Assembly: GCA_030426875.1 (NCBI GenBank)
Contig: JAUHXI010000016.1
Location: forward strand, 1-14,539
Source: a bacterium
GTDB taxonomy: Bacteria; Patescibacteriota; Gracilibacteria; UM-FILTER-43-11
Length of the DNA: 14,539 nt
Reading direction: 5' to 3'
Part shown: piece after piece, positions 1 through 7,080 of the stretch
How the letters are laid out: the number at the start of each line of letters is the position of its first letter
Position numbering within the stretch: the stretch's first letter is position 1
Position numbers and translations under genes: made by a program
Notes under the pieces: model-generated
The model's database searches: none
Told to the model about the DNA's origin: nothing
The model's input: only the letters and a program-made list of their open reading frames with translations

Positions 1-1469
1 CCTCCATGCAAGCCAGTAAAAACAAAATCGGATTGTTTGATGAATTGATCCAGGCTCATTTTTTCTGGCACAAACCACGGTTCGCTCAATTCTCCTTTTT
101 GTGGAGAGAGCTTTAGTTGAACCCGCTCGATTAAATCATGTAAGCGTGATTCATCTTTTTTGGCTGTCAGGCAGGTTTGGGTAATTTCTTCTACGGTATG
201 GTTGAGGGTGAGGGCATAGGGCAATCGCCATACATTTTTTTGAACGTCCAGTAGAAAGGGGGAGGGGTCGTATTTTTTGGATTGTCGAAGCTTGAGCCAT
301 ACATTGGTACCACTCATCACTGACACTTGGCGTTCGGCGGTGTCACCTCCAAATAAAACACTGATATTTTTCTTTGCCTTTACTTTCACCTCATTTTTTT
401 TGGGGAGCGGAATTCCGTAGCGACGACAAGCTGATTTAAGGATGTAATGTAGCGTGTCTCTGTGACTCATTCCTATTCTGGACGATTGCATGAACAAGAA
501 ACTGTTTTGCTCCATCCCACTGATGGGATTGAAATCAGAAAACCAGAGCCTTCCGTCTGGCATGACCCACCCATCAAAACGAGAAAAATCTTGCATGCCA
601 AAGAGAAGAAAAAGTTGTTCGGCCTGAACTTGAATTTTTTCGATGGTTTCATTGTCAAAACGTGGGGGGCAGTGATAGGTGACCTGATTGCTGGCGAGGT
701 ATTTTTTTCGGTAGTCAAATAGTTGATGATCACGATAGTCGATGTCAATTTCTGAAGGCATGACAGCAACAGGTTGGCCAAATCGATTTTGAAGGAGGAC
801 CACCGTGAATTCTATGCCCTCACAAAAGGGTTCAATGACCACCCGTGAATCGACCCGTTTTGAAAAAATCTCACCCGCTTTTTCTAGCGCTTCTTTTGGA
901 GTCGAAACCGAGTGCACCGAAATGCTAGACCCTCCTGTAGCAGGTTTAACAATGGCCCGCTTGATGTTATAGGTTTTGAAAAATACATTAATTTTATTTT
1001 TATGGTCTTTGACATGGGCTTTTAGTACCGTGGACGGGAGCGTGAAAAAGCCGTTTTTGGCAATGAATTGATTGGCTTTGAATTTGTCAAAAGCCATCTT
1101 ACAGCCTTCTTCTGGTGAGCCAATAAAGGGGCAACCCATTTTTTTAAGCAAGCGCTGGATTTGACCATCCTCACCAAATTGTCCGTGCATGACGGGGAAG
1201 GCAAGATCAACAGATTTCAGTAATTTTTTCAAACCAGTTTCTGAAAGTGCTTTGGCGGAGGTGCTCAATTTGAAATCAAAATCCGAAGGGGTGTTGGAAT
1301 ACAGTTGTGCCCGAGAAATCCGAAAAGCTTTCTTTTTTTCATTGAAATAAATGGGGATGATTTCGATGTTTTCATCCTCTGAATGAAGGTGGTCACAGAC
1401 GGAACGGGCAGAGTTGAGAGAAACACCGCGTTCGAGGGAGGGGCCACCACAAATCAATGCAATTTTCAT
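1..1469 (-). CDS. ddl: Tandem D-alanine--D-alanine ligase (two ATP-grasp modules), C-terminus beyond window
   Basis: Ddl joins two D-alanines with ATP to make the dipeptide that ends the peptidoglycan stem peptide (cytoplasmic, known family). The frame is open from ATG 1469 to the window edge, 489 residues without a stop. Module 1 (about 1-356) shows GGPSLERGVSLNS (E13), MHGQFGEDG (95-102), KPATGGSS (175-182), DYRKKY (252-257), SRFD (296-299) and SDFN (311-314), which match the Ddl residues for ATP, Mg and D-Ala binding. After a Lys-rich linker (about 357-369) a second Ddl N-terminus begins: LFGGDTAERQVSVMSG (372 onward, E379), followed at the edge by FTGLHG (484-489), the expected HGGxGEDG position. 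Normal Ddl is about 300-370 residues, so this is a head-to-tail fusion or duplication. A TTGATT-N17-TAAAAT promoter lies upstream and no Shine-Dalgarno is seen. Module 1 is certain as ATP-grasp Ddl; the completeness of module 2 cannot be seen. Confidence 0.88.
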   Translation of the reverse strand, partial: MKIALICGGPSLERGVSLNSARSVCDHLHSEDENIEIIPIYFNEKKKAFRISRAQLYSNTPSDFDFKLSTSAKALSETGLKKLLKSVDLAFPVMHGQFGEDGQIQRLLKKMGCPFIGSPEEGCKMAFDKFKANQFIAKNGFFTLPSTVLKAHVKDHKNKINVFFKTYNIKRAIVKPATGGSSISVHSVSTPKEALEKAGEIFSKRVDSRVVIEPFCEGIEFTVVLLQNRFGQPVAVMPSEIDIDYRDHQLFDYRKKYLASNQVTYHCPPRFDNETIEKIQVQAEQLFLLFGMQDFSRFDGWVMPDGRLWFSDFNPISGMEQNSFLFMQSSRIGMSHRDTLHYILKSACRRYGIPLPKKNEVKVKAKKNISVLFGGDTAERQVSVMSGTNVWLKLRQSKKYDPSPFLLDVQKNVWRLPYALTLNHTVEEITQTCLTAKKDESRLHDLIERVQLKLSPQKGELSEPWFVPEKMSLDQFIKQSDFVFTGLHG

Positions 1470-1529
1470 ACGTTTAGAACTAAGGAGTAGGTAGTAGGAA
1501 CTAAGTAAATTATTTTAATTTTCGCAAAA

Positions 1530-1558
1530 ATTTTAAACTTTATTTTGTTTACAATCAA
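1530..1558 (-). promoter_or_regulatory. Predicted sigma70-type promoter of the tandem ddl gene
   Basis: On the minus strand TTGATT (1558-1553) is separated by exactly 17 bases from TAAAAT (1535-1530). Transcription would start near 1523 and give a leader of about 54 nt before ATG 1469. The leader holds CTTAGTTC twice and is pyrimidine-rich. The region is very AT-rich, so chance matches are possible. Confidence 0.55.
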
Positions 1559-1674
1559 GAGTAATTTTATGGTTAATTATATATAATTAAATTTTTTTAA
1601 TAATTTTAATCAAAAAAATTTTATCGCGTTCATTATCGTATGAAGGGCTTTACGCTTTAATTTTTTAGTAAAAA

Positions 1675-1683
1675 TGATAGTAT
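1675..1683 (+). promoter_or_regulatory. Predicted extended -10 promoter of the manB-like gene
   Basis: TGATAGTAT is a TGn-type extended -10 box. A weak TTTAAT at 1656-1661 is 16 bases upstream. The start would be near 1690, leaving a leader of about 53 nt that is almost purine-free between 1696 and 1735. It faces the ddl promoter in a 273-bp divergent intergenic region. Confidence 0.45.
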
Positions 1684-1742
1684 GTTTTTAGTTTAATTTC
1701 CCCCTTACTACTTATTTCTTACCCCTTAGTCCCACTAAAAGA

Positions 1743-3119
1743 ATGAAAATAAATCAAAACATCTTTCGTGCTTACGACATCCGTGGGACCTATCCTGACC
1801 AGCTCAATGCTGAAGCAGCTGAATTGATTGGAAAAGGGTTTGGAACCTTTTTGAGGCGCACTCAGAATTTGAAGGAACCCCGAGTGGTGGTGGGACAAGA
1901 TTGTCGCACTCACAGCATGGAACTTTTTGAAGCCTTTGTTTCAGGACTTTTGAGCACGGGATGTCAGGTGACGAACGTGGGTATCACAGCGTCACCCTAT
2001 GTTTATTTTGTGAACACCGAAGGTGAATTTGATGGAGGATGCAACATTACCGCCAGTCACAACTCCAAAGAATACAATGGGTTCAAATTGATGGCTAAAA
2101 ATGCTCATGCGGTTTTTGGAGATGAGATCCAACAGATTCACCAGTTGATCGAGAATGAGGATTTTGTTGAGGGTGCTGGAGCTAAAAAAACAGCGGATTA
2201 TGCGGATTTTTATCTTAAAAAAATCAAATCTATTTTCACATACAGCCGACCGCTCAAAGTTGTGGTTGACACCGGTAATGGGGTGGCTGGAAATCTTTAC
2301 CCTCAGTTCATTCGAGAGTTGGGACATGAGGTGGTGGAGTTGTATACAGAGTTGGATGGCACTTTTCCCAATCATGAGGCGGACCCTGTGATTGAAGCGA
2401 ATATAGAAGATTTGAAGCAGAAAGTGGTGGATGAAAAGGCTGATTTGGGACTTGGTTTTGATGGGGATGGAGATCGATTGGGGGTGATCACGGAGAAGGG
2501 AGATTTCATCACGGCGGACCAGTTGCTCATGTTGCTTTCTAAAGATGTTTTAACCCGACATCCAGAGGGCAAATTGGTCTTTACCGTTTCTAACTCTCAA
2601 ACCCTTTTTGATCTAGTTCAAAGCATGGGGGGTGAAACCGTGATGTGCAAAGTGGGCCATTCTTATGTAGAAGATGCGATGCATCGTTATGATGCAATTT
2701 TAGGAGGGGAGCAGTCGGGTCATTTTTTCTTGCCAGAAGATTATTATGGCTATGATGATGCCTTGATCACAGCCTTTCGGGTGTTGAAGATTTTATCTGA
2801 TTCTGAAGAAGTGATTTCTGAACATTTTAAAGTCTTTCCAAATTCATTCACTATTCCGGAGATCAGGCCCCATTGTCCTGATGAGAAAAAATTTGAAATC
2901 ATGGCATCGATTGTTGAGTATTTTAAAGGTAAGTATCCCAATGAGACGATGGATGGGATTCGTATGGACTTTGGAAAAGGTGGCTGGTGTGGCATTCGGG
3001 TTAGCAATACGAGCCCTCGACTTTCGATTATTATGGAAGCTCAGACGCAGGCTCATTTGGATGAGATTCAAGGGATTGTGATGGAGCACCTCAAAACGTA
3101 CGAAGAGATTGAGTGGTGA
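1743..3119 (+). CDS. manB: Phosphomannomutase/phosphoglucomutase (alpha-D-phosphohexomutase family)
   Basis: It interconverts hexose 1- and 6-phosphates in the cytoplasm and supplies sugar nucleotides for cell-surface glycans (family knowledge). At 458 residues it has the usual length. The four domain signatures appear in order: the phosphoserine loop TASHN (103-107, Ser105), the Mg-binding DGDGDR (240-245), the sugar-specificity loop GGEQSGH (321-327) and the phosphate-binding RVSNTSP (419-425). The GEQSGH form fits the dual mannose/glucose ManB/AlgC type rather than glucosamine mutase. The N-terminus FRAYDIRG is also typical and supports ATG 1743. The last motif has Ser where many relatives have Glu or Gln. 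The gene is divergent from ddl and followed by a C-rich repeat. The choice of mannose or glucose substrate is not settled by sequence. Confidence 0.93.
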   Translation: MKINQNIFRAYDIRGTYPDQLNAEAAELIGKGFGTFLRRTQNLKEPRVVVGQDCRTHSMELFEAFVSGLLSTGCQVTNVGITASPYVYFVNTEGEFDGGCNITASHNSKEYNGFKLMAKNAHAVFGDEIQQIHQLIENEDFVEGAGAKKTADYADFYLKKIKSIFTYSRPLKVVVDTGNGVAGNLYPQFIRELGHEVVELYTELDGTFPNHEADPVIEANIEDLKQKVVDEKADLGLGFDGDGDRLGVITEKGDFITADQLLMLLSKDVLTRHPEGKLVFTVSNSQTLFDLVQSMGGETVMCKVGHSYVEDAMHRYDAILGGEQSGHFFLPEDYYGYDDALITAFRVLKILSDSEEVISEHFKVFPNSFTIPEIRPHCPDEKKFEIMASIVEYFKGKYPNETMDGIRMDFGKGGWCGIRVSNTSPRLSIIMEAQTQAHLDEIQGIVMEHLKTYEEIEW

Positions 3120-3130
3120 GTGTCTATTGT

Positions 3131-3172
3131 AAATCCCCCCCAAATCCCCCCAACCCCCTTTGAAAAAGGGGG
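3131..3172 (+). repeat. C-rich repeat element with CCCCCTTT/AAAGGGGG hairpin
   Basis: AAATCCCCCC occurs twice in a row (from 3131 and from 3142 with one extra C), followed by the perfect 8-bp stem CCCCCTTT (3154-3161) and AAAGGGGG (3165-3172) around a GAA loop. It starts 12 bases after the manB-like stop. No U-run follows, so it is a poor intrinsic terminator. Elements of this look recur in intergenic DNA of many environmental bacteria (recalled, not checked). It is probably a dispersed extragenic repeat. Confidence 0.6.
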
Positions 3173-3255
3173 AGTTGAATCATAGTTAATCATGCCAATC
3201 AGACGAATCCTGGTCTGTGTTGGAATTTTGAATTCATAAACCTCGACTTTTGTGT

Positions 3256-3261
3256 TAGAAT
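3256..3261 (+). promoter_or_regulatory. Predicted -10 box of ybaB
   Basis: TAGAAT sits 29 bases before ATG 3291 and would start transcription near 3268. The upstream TTGAAT at 3228-3233 is 22 bases away, too far for a normal -35, so only the -10 is supported. Confidence 0.35.
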
Positions 3262-3290
3262 GCTCCAGATTAAATCCTAACAAAAACACT

Positions 3291-3602
3291 ATGGGTTTCA
3301 TGGATCAGGCGAAGCAAATGTACAAGCTTCAAAAACAAGCCAAGCAAATCAAGAAGAAATTGAAGAACATTCATATCGAAGCCGAGTCCGATGGGATTGT
3401 GGTGGTGGTGAATGGGGAGCAGGAGTTCATCGAGGTTAAAATCCCTGAAGCATTTTCTGGTGATCTGAATCGGATTTCTAAGGCGGTTGTTGAAGCCTCA
3501 AATAAGGCAGTTAAAAAAGCTCAAGGCATTGCGGCTGAAGAGATGAAAGAGGTGATGGGAGACATGGGAGGTATGTTTGGCGGCGGTGGTCCTGCCCAGT
3601 GA
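3291..3602 (+). CDS. ybaB: YbaB/EbfC-family nucleoid-associated protein
   Basis: YbaB/EbfC proteins are small dimeric DNA-binding proteins, often next to recombination genes in other bacteria. The product is 103 residues from ATG 3291, which encodes MGFMDQAKQMYKLQKQAKQI, the typical family N-terminal helix. Next come the central beta strands with GIVVVVNGEQEFIEVKI, a second helix and a Gly/Met-rich tail ending FGGGGPAQ. An upstream in-frame GTG (3252) overlaps the predicted -10 box and is less likely, and ATG 3300 is an alternative. No Shine-Dalgarno is visible. Only 48 bases separate it from mltG, with no convincing promoter between, so an operon is likely. The usual partners dnaX and recR are not in the window. 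Confidence 0.9.
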   Translation: MGFMDQAKQMYKLQKQAKQIKKKLKNIHIEAESDGIVVVVNGEQEFIEVKIPEAFSGDLNRISKAVVEASNKAVKKAQGIAAEEMKEVMGDMGGMFGGGGPAQ

Positions 3603-3650
3603 GTGGAACCTTCTAAGTCTAAAAATACGCTTAACATCTAAGCCAAAGCC

Positions 3651-4646
3651 ATGAAGAAAATTAGCTTACTCTTTGTCATCGTTGTGCTTTTGGGGGGTTA
3701 TTTTTGGATGAGACATGCCTACTCCACTGCCACTGAGTACCGTTTGGAGCCTGGTAGTGAGGAGCGTGTGCCCATTGTGATTCCGGATGGCGCAACGGGA
3801 AAAGAAATTGCCACGCTGTTGAAGGAGGAGGATCTTATTATGTATGAAATGGCATTCACGCATTATTTGAAAGAAAATGAGTTGAGTGGAACCCTTAAGT
3901 CTGGGAGTTATGTTTTTCAAAAGGGGTATAGCATGACTGAGATTGTGGATATTTTAGTGGAAGGGGCTGTGGGTGAGGTTTCCATTACAATCTTGGAGGG
4001 GTGGACGGCCGAGCAGGTTGCTCAGGAACTAGAATCAAATGGGCTGACCACCGTTGAAGCATTTATGGACTGTGTTGCCAGGTGTGAATTTGATTATGAT
4101 TTCTTGCCAGAAGGCGGTTATTTAGAAGGTTACTTGTATCCTGATACTTATTTTGTGGATTATGATTTCTATACTGATCAACGCTTTATTGGGAGAATGT
4201 TGGGCAATTTAGAAACTAGATTGTCTCCAGAAGATTGGGAAGCCGTGAATGATTCTGAGCGCAGTTTTGAAGACATCATGATCATTGCTTCGATTGTGGA
4301 GCGGGAGGCTGGTTCGGGGGGTCAGATTCCTATTGTCGCTGGCATCATGTGGAACCGGGTGGATTTAGGGATGCGTTTGGATGCGGATGCGACGGTGCTT
4401 TATGCCTTGGGGCGGACGAGTGGTGGGATCACGGGGACGGATTTGGAGGTTGATTCGCCTTATAACACTCGCAAAAATGTTGGATTGCCTCCAACCCCCA
4501 TTGCCAACCCAGCGATTGATACGATTCGAGGCGCCCTTTATCCCACGGATACGAATTATCTTTACTACCTTCATGACCTCGAAGGGGGGATTCATTATGC
4601 GGAGACGAATGATCAGCACAATCAAAATAAATTTGATCATTTGTGA
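3651..4646 (+). CDS. mltG: Endolytic transglycosylase MltG (YceG-like)
   Basis: MltG is a membrane-anchored lytic transglycosylase that cuts nascent glycan strands and limits their length (known in E. coli). The 331-residue protein has one N-terminal membrane segment (about 4-20) and an external domain. It contains a LysM-like region with IPDGATGKEIATLL (44-57) and ILEGWTAEQVAQ (114-125). The catalytic block IIASIVERE puts the expected catalytic Glu at 217. The C-terminal signatures RLDADATVLYALG (242-254), SPYNTRKNVGLPPTPIANP (269-287) and YAETNDQHN (316-324) are all present. The length is near the family norm and nothing is missing. It follows ybaB closely and is probably co-transcribed. 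It belongs with the nearby ddl in peptidoglycan metabolism. Confidence 0.95.
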   Translation: MKKISLLFVIVVLLGGYFWMRHAYSTATEYRLEPGSEERVPIVIPDGATGKEIATLLKEEDLIMYEMAFTHYLKENELSGTLKSGSYVFQKGYSMTEIVDILVEGAVGEVSITILEGWTAEQVAQELESNGLTTVEAFMDCVARCEFDYDFLPEGGYLEGYLYPDTYFVDYDFYTDQRFIGRMLGNLETRLSPEDWEAVNDSERSFEDIMIIASIVEREAGSGGQIPIVAGIMWNRVDLGMRLDADATVLYALGRTSGGITGTDLEVDSPYNTRKNVGLPPTPIANPAIDTIRGALYPTDTNYLYYLHDLEGGIHYAETNDQHNQNKFDHL

Positions 4647-4785
4647 GTTCATCAATTTCAATTTTAAATTCTAAGTTTAAATGACTCCATTCTATAAATA
4701 AAAGAAAATGGAATGTGGGCGAATTGATTTAATTTCATGTCCCGGCTTAAGAATTAAAATTGATAAGGCTCTGTTGCAGAAAAAA

Positions 4786-4794
4786 TGCTAGACT
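4786..4794 (+). promoter_or_regulatory. Predicted extended -10 giving a leaderless ABC-F mRNA
   Basis: TGCTAGACT is a TGn-type extended -10. It is followed by exactly seven bases and then ATG 4802, so the predicted first transcribed base is at or next to the start codon. A TTGATA at 4760-4765 is 23 bases upstream of the -10, too far to be a good -35. Confidence 0.5.
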
Positions 4795-4801
4795 GTTGTT
4801 C

Positions 4802-6571
4802 ATGATCCATATTTCCCATCTCACCAAATTTTTTGGCCAGCAAGACATTTTTACAGATGTGAATCTAAGTCTTCATGCAAAAGAAAAAATTGGCTTGATT
4901 GGTCGTAACGGGTCGGGTAAAAGCACCTTCTTTAAAATCCTTTTGGGTGAAGATTCAGCTCAAGAAGGAGAGGTTAAATTGCCCACTGACTTTAAAATCC
5001 AAGCCTTAGAACAGCACTTGGATTTTGCCGAAGGCGCTACTATTCTAAGGCAGGTGGCTTCTCGACTGCCCGAATCGGGTGTTAATGAGCAGTGGAAGGC
5101 GGAGTCCATTTTAATGGGTCTTGGCTTTTCTCAAGAGGATTTTGGCCGTCACCCTTCAGAATTTTCCAGTGGGTTTCAGATTCGAATTCGTTTGGCTGAA
5201 GCCTTGGTTTCTGATTGTGATTTACTCCTCTTGGATGAGCCCACCAACTATTTGGATATCTTGTCACTCCGTTGGTTGTCTCGTTTTTTGAAATCTTGGA
5301 AAACCGCCTTCATGCTCATCACCCATGATCGGCATTTTATGGAGGAAGTGGTCACTCATACCATTGCCATTCATCGAGGACGCATGCGAAAAATGCCTGG
5401 TGGTCCCACCAAGCTGATGGGGCAGATTGAGCTGGAAGAACGCGTTCACGAAAAGACCCGTCAGAATCAGGTGAAAAAGCGAGAAAAGACTGAAAAATTC
5501 ATCCAAACTTTTCGAGCCGGTGCGCGTTCAGCTGGCTTGGTGCAATCTAGAATCAAATCGTTGGCCAAGCAGGATATTGGTGAAAAATTGGTTCACCTCC
5601 CTCAAATTAAGTTCAACTTTCGCTCTGAATTATTCCGAGCAGATTCACTGATGGAAGTGAAACATCTCAACTTTGCCTACGACCCCGCTGAGCCCTTGGT
5701 TCAAGATTTTTCACTTTCTATTTTGAATGGAGAGCGTGTTGCCATCATCGGTCGAAATGGAAAAGGAAAGTCCACACTTTTAAAGCTTTTGACCAAGCAT
5801 TTGGAGCCAAATTCTGGAAAAATCAGGCACAATCCCGCCTTAAAAATAGGTTATTTTGGGATGGACAGTAAAGACGAGCTCTCCCCTCAAAAAACCATTT
5901 TGGAGGAGTTGATCACCTCAGCTTCAGGTATCACTGAGCAGCAGGCCAGGAATGTGTCGGCCTCACTTCTTTTTACAGGAGAGTCAGCCAAAAAAAGCAT
6001 ATCCACGCTGTCAGGAGGGGAGAAGAGTCGGGTGTGTCTGGGTAAGGTGCTTTTGCATTCCAATCACTTGTTGGCTTTAGATGAGCCCACCAATCATTTG
6101 GACATGGAATCGTGTGAAGCGCTAGCCAACTCCCTTAAAATTTTTGAAGGTACAGTTCTTTTCGTGTCTCATAATGAGGAGTTGATCGCTCAGGTCGCTA
6201 CCCGTTTGATTTTATTTGATGGAGGGCGCATTTATAATTTAGACATGGGTTATGAGAAGTTTTTGAAAACGATGGGATTTTCGGATGAAATGAGCCTGCA
6301 TGACAATGATTCACTTCAGAGCTCGAAAGGCAAACAGGATTACCTGGATAAGAAAGAGGAAAAAAAGCGCCAACGTAAACTGGAGGCTGATCTTAAGAAA
6401 GTGGAGAAAGCGATTGAGAAACTGGAAAAGAAAAAGGTTCAAATTTCTGATCAACTCACAAAAGCTTGCGTTGCTAAAGACACGGAAAAAATTAGAATCT
6501 TGGGAATGGAAGTTAAAGCTTTAGATGATGAGATTGAAGGTTTATATGACGAGTTGGAAGCCTTGATTTGA
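4802..6571 (+). CDS. ABC-F family ATP-binding protein (ribosome-associated, Uup/YdiF-like)
   Basis: ABC-F proteins are soluble twin ATPases without membrane domains that bind the ribosomal E site and modulate translation. The 589-residue protein has NBD1 with Walker A GRNGSGKS (34-41), Walker B LLLLDEPTNYLD (141-152) and H-loop THD (174-176). A basic linker follows (about 200-275, the P-site-tRNA interaction region in the family). NBD2 has GRNGKGKS (317-324), LSGGEKSRV (403-411), LALDEPTNHLD (424-434) and SHN (456-458). The tail (about 515-589) is a Lys/Glu coiled coil like Uup or YdiF. The first signature is degenerate, EFSSGFQIRIRLAEAL instead of LSGG. ATG 4802 is preferred over the upstream in-frame TTG because the extended -10 lies directly before it and within the longer reading. 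Assignment to a subfamily or to antibiotic protection is not possible by eye. Confidence 0.92.
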   Translation: MIHISHLTKFFGQQDIFTDVNLSLHAKEKIGLIGRNGSGKSTFFKILLGEDSAQEGEVKLPTDFKIQALEQHLDFAEGATILRQVASRLPESGVNEQWKAESILMGLGFSQEDFGRHPSEFSSGFQIRIRLAEALVSDCDLLLLDEPTNYLDILSLRWLSRFLKSWKTAFMLITHDRHFMEEVVTHTIAIHRGRMRKMPGGPTKLMGQIELEERVHEKTRQNQVKKREKTEKFIQTFRAGARSAGLVQSRIKSLAKQDIGEKLVHLPQIKFNFRSELFRADSLMEVKHLNFAYDPAEPLVQDFSLSILNGERVAIIGRNGKGKSTLLKLLTKHLEPNSGKIRHNPALKIGYFGMDSKDELSPQKTILEELITSASGITEQQARNVSASLLFTGESAKKSISTLSGGEKSRVCLGKVLLHSNHLLALDEPTNHLDMESCEALANSLKIFEGTVLFVSHNEELIAQVATRLILFDGGRIYNLDMGYEKFLKTMGFSDEMSLHDNDSLQSSKGKQDYLDKKEEKKRQRKLEADLKKVEKAIEKLEKKKVQISDQLTKACVAKDTEKIRILGMEVKALDDEIEGLYDELEALI

Positions 6572-6590
6572 TCGTAATTTTACTTTTCCC

Positions 6591-6620
6591 CGAAGGCGAC
6601 ATTAGTCAATGTCGCCTTCG
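6591..6620. terminator. 13-bp perfect hairpin after the ABC-F gene
   Basis: CGAAGGCGACATT (6591-6603) pairs with AATGTCGCCTTCG (6608-6620) around an AGTC loop, 20 bases after the ABC-F stop. No U-run follows on either strand, so it may be a 3'-end stabiliser, a factor-dependent terminator or a dispersed repeat. The structure itself is certain; the role is not. Confidence 0.5.
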
Positions 6621-6643
6621 CAATGTTGAGTTTTGGTGTAATT

Positions 6644-6682
6644 CTTTCGTAGGGGGGCAGGTATGCCTTTCCCCTACGAAAG
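6644..6682. repeat. Nested 12+4-bp hairpin (GTAGGGG/CCCCTAC type)
   Basis: CTTTCGTAGGGG (6644-6655) pairs perfectly with CCCCTACGAAAG (6671-6682). Inside, GGCA (6656-6659) pairs with TGCC (6664-6667), leaving a three-T bulge. It resembles a slightly decayed palindromic extragenic element and adds to the barrier between the converging genes. Confidence 0.5.
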
Positions 6683-6703
6683 ATGGCCCATTTACCCAAC
6701 AAA

Positions 6704-6726
6704 AAAACCCAGCAGTGCTGGGTTTT
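6704..6726. terminator. Bidirectional intrinsic terminator between ABC-F gene and rpmG
   Basis: AAAACCCAGC (6704-6713), loop AGT, GCTGGGTTTT (6717-6726). On the minus strand the stem is followed by an unbroken T-run (TTTTTTTG), a classical rho-independent terminator for rpmG. On the plus strand the run is TTTTAAATT, weaker but usable for the ABC-F gene. Confidence 0.8.
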
Positions 6727-6764
6727 AAATTCAATCTTTGGTTGCTCTTATGGCCTTGGGCTGA

Positions 6765-7025
6765 TTAAGAACTGTGTTTGATTTCACTCCCAGACACATG
6801 GACCATTGAAACTTTGCATTTGGGACAATACTTCATTCGTTCCAATTTTCCATTGATGGTTCGTTTGTTGATGCGTGTTTTGTAATTTTGCATCCCACAC
6901 CCATCACTGTTATGTTTCAGTTGGCTGTCATCTTTCTTGCTTTTCTTTGCTTTGGCCTGACCATTGTCTTTTTTAAGCGTTCCTTTGCAAGACAGGTAGA
7001 CATTTGTATTTTTTCCGCGTGGCAT
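6765..7025 (-). CDS. rpmG: Large-subunit ribosomal protein bL33 with inserted zinc knuckle
   Basis: bL33 is a small protein of the 50S subunit. From ATG 7025 the product is 86 residues, against about 50-55 usually. The family core is clear: NVYLSC (8-13), CGMQNYKTRINKRT (43-56), LERMKYCPKC (61-70) and a basic end. Four cysteines (13, 43, 67, 70) correspond to the two CxxC pairs of the zinc-binding form. The first pair, normally two residues apart, is split by 29 residues rich in Lys, Asp and Gln (14-42). An upstream in-frame TTG (7052) falls on the promoter -10, so ATG 7025 is the better start. It has its own strong promoter and terminator and is a single-gene unit. bL33 identity is strong; metal binding is inferred. 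Confidence 0.85.
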   Translation of the reverse strand: MPRGKNTNVYLSCKGTLKKDNGQAKAKKSKKDDSQLKHNSDGCGMQNYKTRINKRTINGKLERMKYCPKCKVSMVHVSGSEIKHSS

Positions 7026-7051
7026 GATAGTTTGATTATTTAAGCCTAGCA

Positions 7052-7080
7052 ATTCTACTTATTTAGGAGTTTCTTGTCAA
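7052..7080 (-). promoter_or_regulatory. Strong sigma70-type promoter of rpmG
   Basis: On the minus strand TTGACA (7080-7075, consensus) is separated by exactly 17 bases from TAGAAT (7057-7052). The predicted start is near 7045, leaving a 20-nt leader before ATG 7025. This is the best promoter match in the window. Confidence 0.75.
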
